Origin: Lachnospiraceae bacterium
GTDB lineage: Bacteria > Bacillota > Clostridia > Lachnospirales > Lachnospiraceae
Direction: 5' to 3'
Length of the DNA stretch: 64,000 nucleotides
Assembly: GCA_024691125.1 (NCBI GenBank)
Contig: JAILNV010000016.1
Location: 1-64,000 of the forward strand
The stretch's first letter is position 1. Every line of letters starts with the position of its first letter. The notes beneath the pieces are model-generated. The model saw nothing but the letters and a program-made list of their open reading frames with translations. It was not told where the DNA came from and searched no databases. The translations under genes and the position numbers were made by a program. Of this stretch, positions 61,520-64,000 are shown one piece after another.

Positions 61520-62542
61520 TTACTCTTCTTCATCAAAATAGTTATTTGCAGTAACATCTGAGTAGCACTGTGAACACGAGCCTTCTATTATAGCGCCATT
61601 ATTTATCTGTATCGATTTTGACTTGATATTACCTACTATAACGGCTGTTGCATCCAGTATTACCGGACCCTGTACATCAATATCACCCTTAACGGCTCCC
61701 GCAACAACGGCAGCAGATGCTTTGATGTTTCCTTTTATAACTGAACCGCTTGCAACCTTAACGGAATTATTGGAGAACAGGCCTCCCATAACCTTTGCCC
61801 CGTTAACGAATATCTCATCGGCTTTGCTGTCGCCTTCAATCTTACCGGTAATCGTCAGCTTGCCGCTTATGTCTATATTACCGTCTACCGAACCATGAAC
61901 ATCCAGGCTTCCTTCCGATGCTATATTGCCCGTTACCGTCATTCCCCTTATGATCGTACCGGCATCATTCTTGGATGAATCGGACCAGATCGTATTGATA
62001 GGTGCCGACTGAGGTTCCGGATCACCGAAAATGGGAGTGGTTACGGTATTAATGGGGCCCGGACCGAATACCGGATCCTCCTCAGGCTGTTCTGATGAGT
62101 CGGAAAGAGCCGACATTGCCTGCTCGTATGATACCTCTTCCTCGGGCATGTCAAGATCACCGTCATAATCTTCTTCAATGATCTCTACTTCTTCGCCTTC
62201 TTCAAGCTCTATGGGATTACCGTCTTCATCTACGTAAACCACTTCCTCGATGATTTCTTCCTCTTCGCCGTCGTAGTCTTCGTCGGATTCGACTTCCTCA
62301 ACTATTTCTTCCACAACTTCTTCGTATTCTTCTTCAGGCTCGGCTTCCTGAACCGGTTCGGGTTCTGCCTGGGAGGCGTCATCCTCAAACTTGGCAAAAA
62401 GATCGGAATAGTCATCGCTCTGCGTTGGAGATTCTTCTTCCTCCGCAGGAGCTGCCTGACCGGCTGCTGCAGCTTCCTCTTCAGGCATAAGCTCATTTAC
62501 AGCCTGTGATAAATCCTCCTTAAAATCCTTGAAAAAACTCAT
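61520..62542 (-). CDS. Bactofilin-family protein with long acidic N-terminus
   Basis: 340 residues. Residues 1-190 are disordered and highly acidic, with runs of Glu/Asp and short EEIIEEVV-type repeats. Residues 195-330 form the bactofilin (DUF583) beta-helix: repeated G-x-I steps such as GNIDISGKLTITGKIEGD and VKGDIDVQGPVILDA. There are two late cysteines (CSQC). Bactofilins polymerise into cell-shape or wall-localising scaffolds. The neighbour upstream is a polysaccharide deacetylase, which fits a wall role. The acidic arm is much longer than in most bactofilins. Confidence 0.87.
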   Translation of the reverse strand: MSFFKDFKEDLSQAVNELMPEEEAAAAGQAAPAEEEESPTQSDDYSDLFAKFEDDASQAEPEPVQEAEPEEEYEEVVEEIVEEVESDEDYDGEEEEIIEEVVYVDEDGNPIELEEGEEVEIIEEDYDGDLDMPEEEVSYEQAMSALSDSSEQPEEDPVFGPGPINTVTTPIFGDPEPQSAPINTIWSDSSKNDAGTIIRGMTVTGNIASEGSLDVHGSVDGNIDISGKLTITGKIEGDSKADEIFVNGAKVMGGLFSNNSVKVASGSVIKGNIKASAAVVAGAVKGDIDVQGPVILDATAVIVGNIKSKSIQINNGAIIEGSCSQCYSDVTANNYFDEEE

Positions 62543-62580
62543 TTCACATCCTCCATTCTCTTATTTCGGGACGCCATCCC

Positions 62581-63618
62581 TTATTTTACATCTGGGTGTT
62601 GTATAGGCTTCGTGTAATCGTCTATCGGAACGATTATATAGCCCTGAGCCTGTAATCCCTCTATTATTACAGGTAATGCTTCTACGGTTGTGGTCTTCTC
62701 TTTCAGGTCATGGAACAATATCATAACCTCGTTCCTGTCTTCAGCGCTGTCAAGACCGTTTATACCGTCAAATACATTGTTGATTATCTGCTCCTTGGGA
62801 AGTCTTACCGATTCCGCATCGCCGCTGTTTACATTCCAGTCGTAATAAACTATCCCACGCTTATCAAGTATATCTATAAATTCCTTCATGTCAATAGTGG
62901 AAATATCATTCGAGCTTCCTCCCGGGAAACGGTATATATTAGGCGTATAACCCGTTATACTGTAAATCACATATTGAACATGATTAAGATCCGCCGTAAA
63001 AGAATCGGGTGACTCATATACCTCCGTATAAATGTGGGAAAAGGAATGCATTCCAAGCACATGTCCCTCACGCAGAATACGGTTATACTGTTCTTTATAT
63101 CCTTCGGCAAATCTTCCTATTACAAAGAAATTACCTTTTACATTATATTCATCAAGTATATCAAGTATTTTATCGGTATTCGGACTCGGACCGTCGTCAA
63201 ATGTAAGATATGCCCTCTTAACGGAGACCGTTGAATCTTTAACCGATTCGGAACTCTCCTCTGTTGTCTTCCTTAGCTCCTCAATCTCTTCCGAAACCAC
63301 AGGCCTGTTCTCACCGGAGGCTTCACTCGCATCGCCCTGAGCTTTATCCGACGCAGCGGCTTCCTCCTGCTCTGCAGCAAGATTTCTGTACGCCTCAAGC
63401 TGAAGCTGTGATATCAGAAGACTTTTGGCATCGCCGTCCATAACACTTTCCCTTGCGTTTCCGTTCGGATAGCAAAGTATCAGCGTAAGGATAACGGCAA
63501 TTACGAAAACGGCAATAAAACGTTTCCGCAATACTTTAACCCGATACACCATTCCTATTGTACCACAATCATCACCATTATTAAAAGTTTTTTTTTGTTT
63601 ACTTTTGTTTTTGCTCAT
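62581..63618 (-). CDS. Membrane-anchored polysaccharide deacetylase (NodB family)
   Basis: 345 residues. A single membrane span (about 33-52) is followed by a charged linker and a NodB domain: YLTFDDGPSPNTDKIL (Asp pair), GMHSFSH (His pair), RFPGGSS, and a late HDLKEK. It would deacetylate an external glycan such as peptidoglycan. The start is uncertain: ATG at 63618 overlaps the upstream gene; ATG at 63552 is the alternative. It is followed 38 bases on by the bactofilin gene. Confidence 0.88.
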   Translation of the reverse strand: MSKNKSKQKKTFNNGDDCGTIGMVYRVKVLRKRFIAVFVIAVILTLILCYPNGNARESVMDGDAKSLLISQLQLEAYRNLAAEQEEAAASDKAQGDASEASGENRPVVSEEIEELRKTTEESSESVKDSTVSVKRAYLTFDDGPSPNTDKILDILDEYNVKGNFFVIGRFAEGYKEQYNRILREGHVLGMHSFSHIYTEVYESPDSFTADLNHVQYVIYSITGYTPNIYRFPGGSSNDISTIDMKEFIDILDKRGIVYYDWNVNSGDAESVRLPKEQIINNVFDGINGLDSAEDRNEVMILFHDLKEKTTTVEALPVIIEGLQAQGYIIVPIDDYTKPIQHPDVK

Positions 63619-64000
63619 CTTTCTTCATATAATATATGAGTATGACGGCCGTAGCAAGGCATGGCAGACCGGCAACCACTCCTGCCGGAGTCGGTCCTAG
63701 CAGTAAATGTCCTCCCGATTTCGAAAAATATATTCCGATGGCGCTGAACCCGTTTATTGCCCCATGACCAATGACTGCCGGAATACAGGAGCCTGTTTTC
63801 AGAGTAACATAAGACAATAAAGTACCAATGGAAAAGCAAAACAAAACCATTGCCGCTATACCCGCAAACGGATAAAGGAAATAATCATATCCGTAATTAT
63901 GCCCCGCAACAATAAGGGGTGCATGCCACAGTCCCCAGATAACTCCCATAACTATCATCAGAGGTACGGACGACATCTTTTCTTTCAGTCCCTGGAGAAG
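63599..64000 (-). CDS. CPBP-family intramembrane protease, C-terminal part
   Basis: The reading frame enters from the right edge (LLQGLKEKMSSVPL) and ends at 63599, so only the C-terminal 133 residues are present. The second and third family motifs are visible: WGLWHAPLI and IGHGAINGF. The first motif (EExxxR) would lie outside the window. CPBP proteins are membrane metalloproteases linked to bacteriocin immunity or prenyl-protein processing. Its 3' end overlaps the deacetylase start by 20 bases. Confidence 0.82.
   Translation of the reverse strand, partial: LLQGLKEKMSSVPLMIVMGVIWGLWHAPLIVAGHNYGYDYFLYPFAGIAAMVLFCFSIGTLLSYVTLKTGSCIPAVIGHGAINGFSAIGIYFSKSGGHLLLGPTPAGVVAGLPCLATAVILIYYMKKDEQKQK

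Noticed and set aside
1..64000. CRISPR arrays, tRNA or rRNA genes, prophage or complete insertion sequences
   Set aside because: No regular repeat-spacer pattern, cloverleaf, rRNA sequence, integrase or transposase was found by reading through the gaps and reading frames.

Overview
The window reads as chromosome of a low-to-mid GC Gram-positive anaerobe of the Clostridia, most like a Lachnospiraceae member. This rests on strong AGGAGG-type ribosome binding sites, a glutamate 2,3-aminomutase, a Firmicutes-type uppS-cdsA-dxr-rseP cluster with no outer-membrane genes after it, a DltA/B/C/D-like acylation set, a Cys-type formate dehydrogenase with a GltD/NuoF-like partner, and a bactofilin. No rRNA, tRNA, CRISPR array, phage or complete IS was seen. 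The species assignment is inference.

Region 1 (1-13.9 kb, all minus strand) is a molybdenum/formate block. It holds a mobB fragment, a MoeA-like protein with a cysteine tail, moeA, modB and modA behind a structured leader (candidate Moco riboswitch). A radical SAM gene follows with a perfect consensus promoter. Then comes a formate dehydrogenase operon (degenerate REC-GGDEF protein, GltD/NuoF-like fusion, Cys-containing FdhA, stand-alone Hpt). modC sits apart, next to a BrkB-family gene and a probable 6S RNA. Together these genes import molybdate, insert it into molybdopterin and use it for formate/CO2 chemistry.

Region 2 (13.9-29 kb, minus) has glutamate 2,3-aminomutase, trpS and a large DltABCD-like cluster: SGNH protein, inositol-phosphatase-family protein, MBOAT, carrier protein, two lipoproteins (beta-propeller/Ig-like and HAD phosphatase) and an adenylation enzyme. 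Above it lie DUF2225, a STAS-kinase fusion and tyrS. The adenylation enzyme keeps the amine-binding Asp of DltA but lacks the Cys linked to D-Ala selectivity, so this may be a cell-envelope acylation system with another substrate.

Region 3 (29-38 kb) has pckA, an Xaa-Pro peptidase, an IS66-like MITE with an intact 8-bp target duplication, and three plus-strand genes (citrate synthase, CheY, CheX-like). It continues with threonine synthase, a 52-residue membrane peptide and RNase H.

Region 4 (37.8-51.4 kb, minus) has a membrane-anchored MutS-like ATPase, nucleoside salvage genes (mtaD, cdd, BMP lipoprotein, punA) and a signalling run. That run is two tandem hybrid kinases, a REC-HD-GYP protein, a VWA protein and a MoxR ATPase.

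Region 5 (51.4-64 kb) has metF on the plus strand. The rest is minus: a K+ channel with TrkA-like and RyR-like parts, a DUF2298 membrane protein, rseP, dxr, cdsA, uppS, frr, pyrH, a bactofilin, a polysaccharide deacetylase and a partial CPBP protease. This is the usual translation/isoprenoid/envelope cluster with extra membrane genes at its 3' end.
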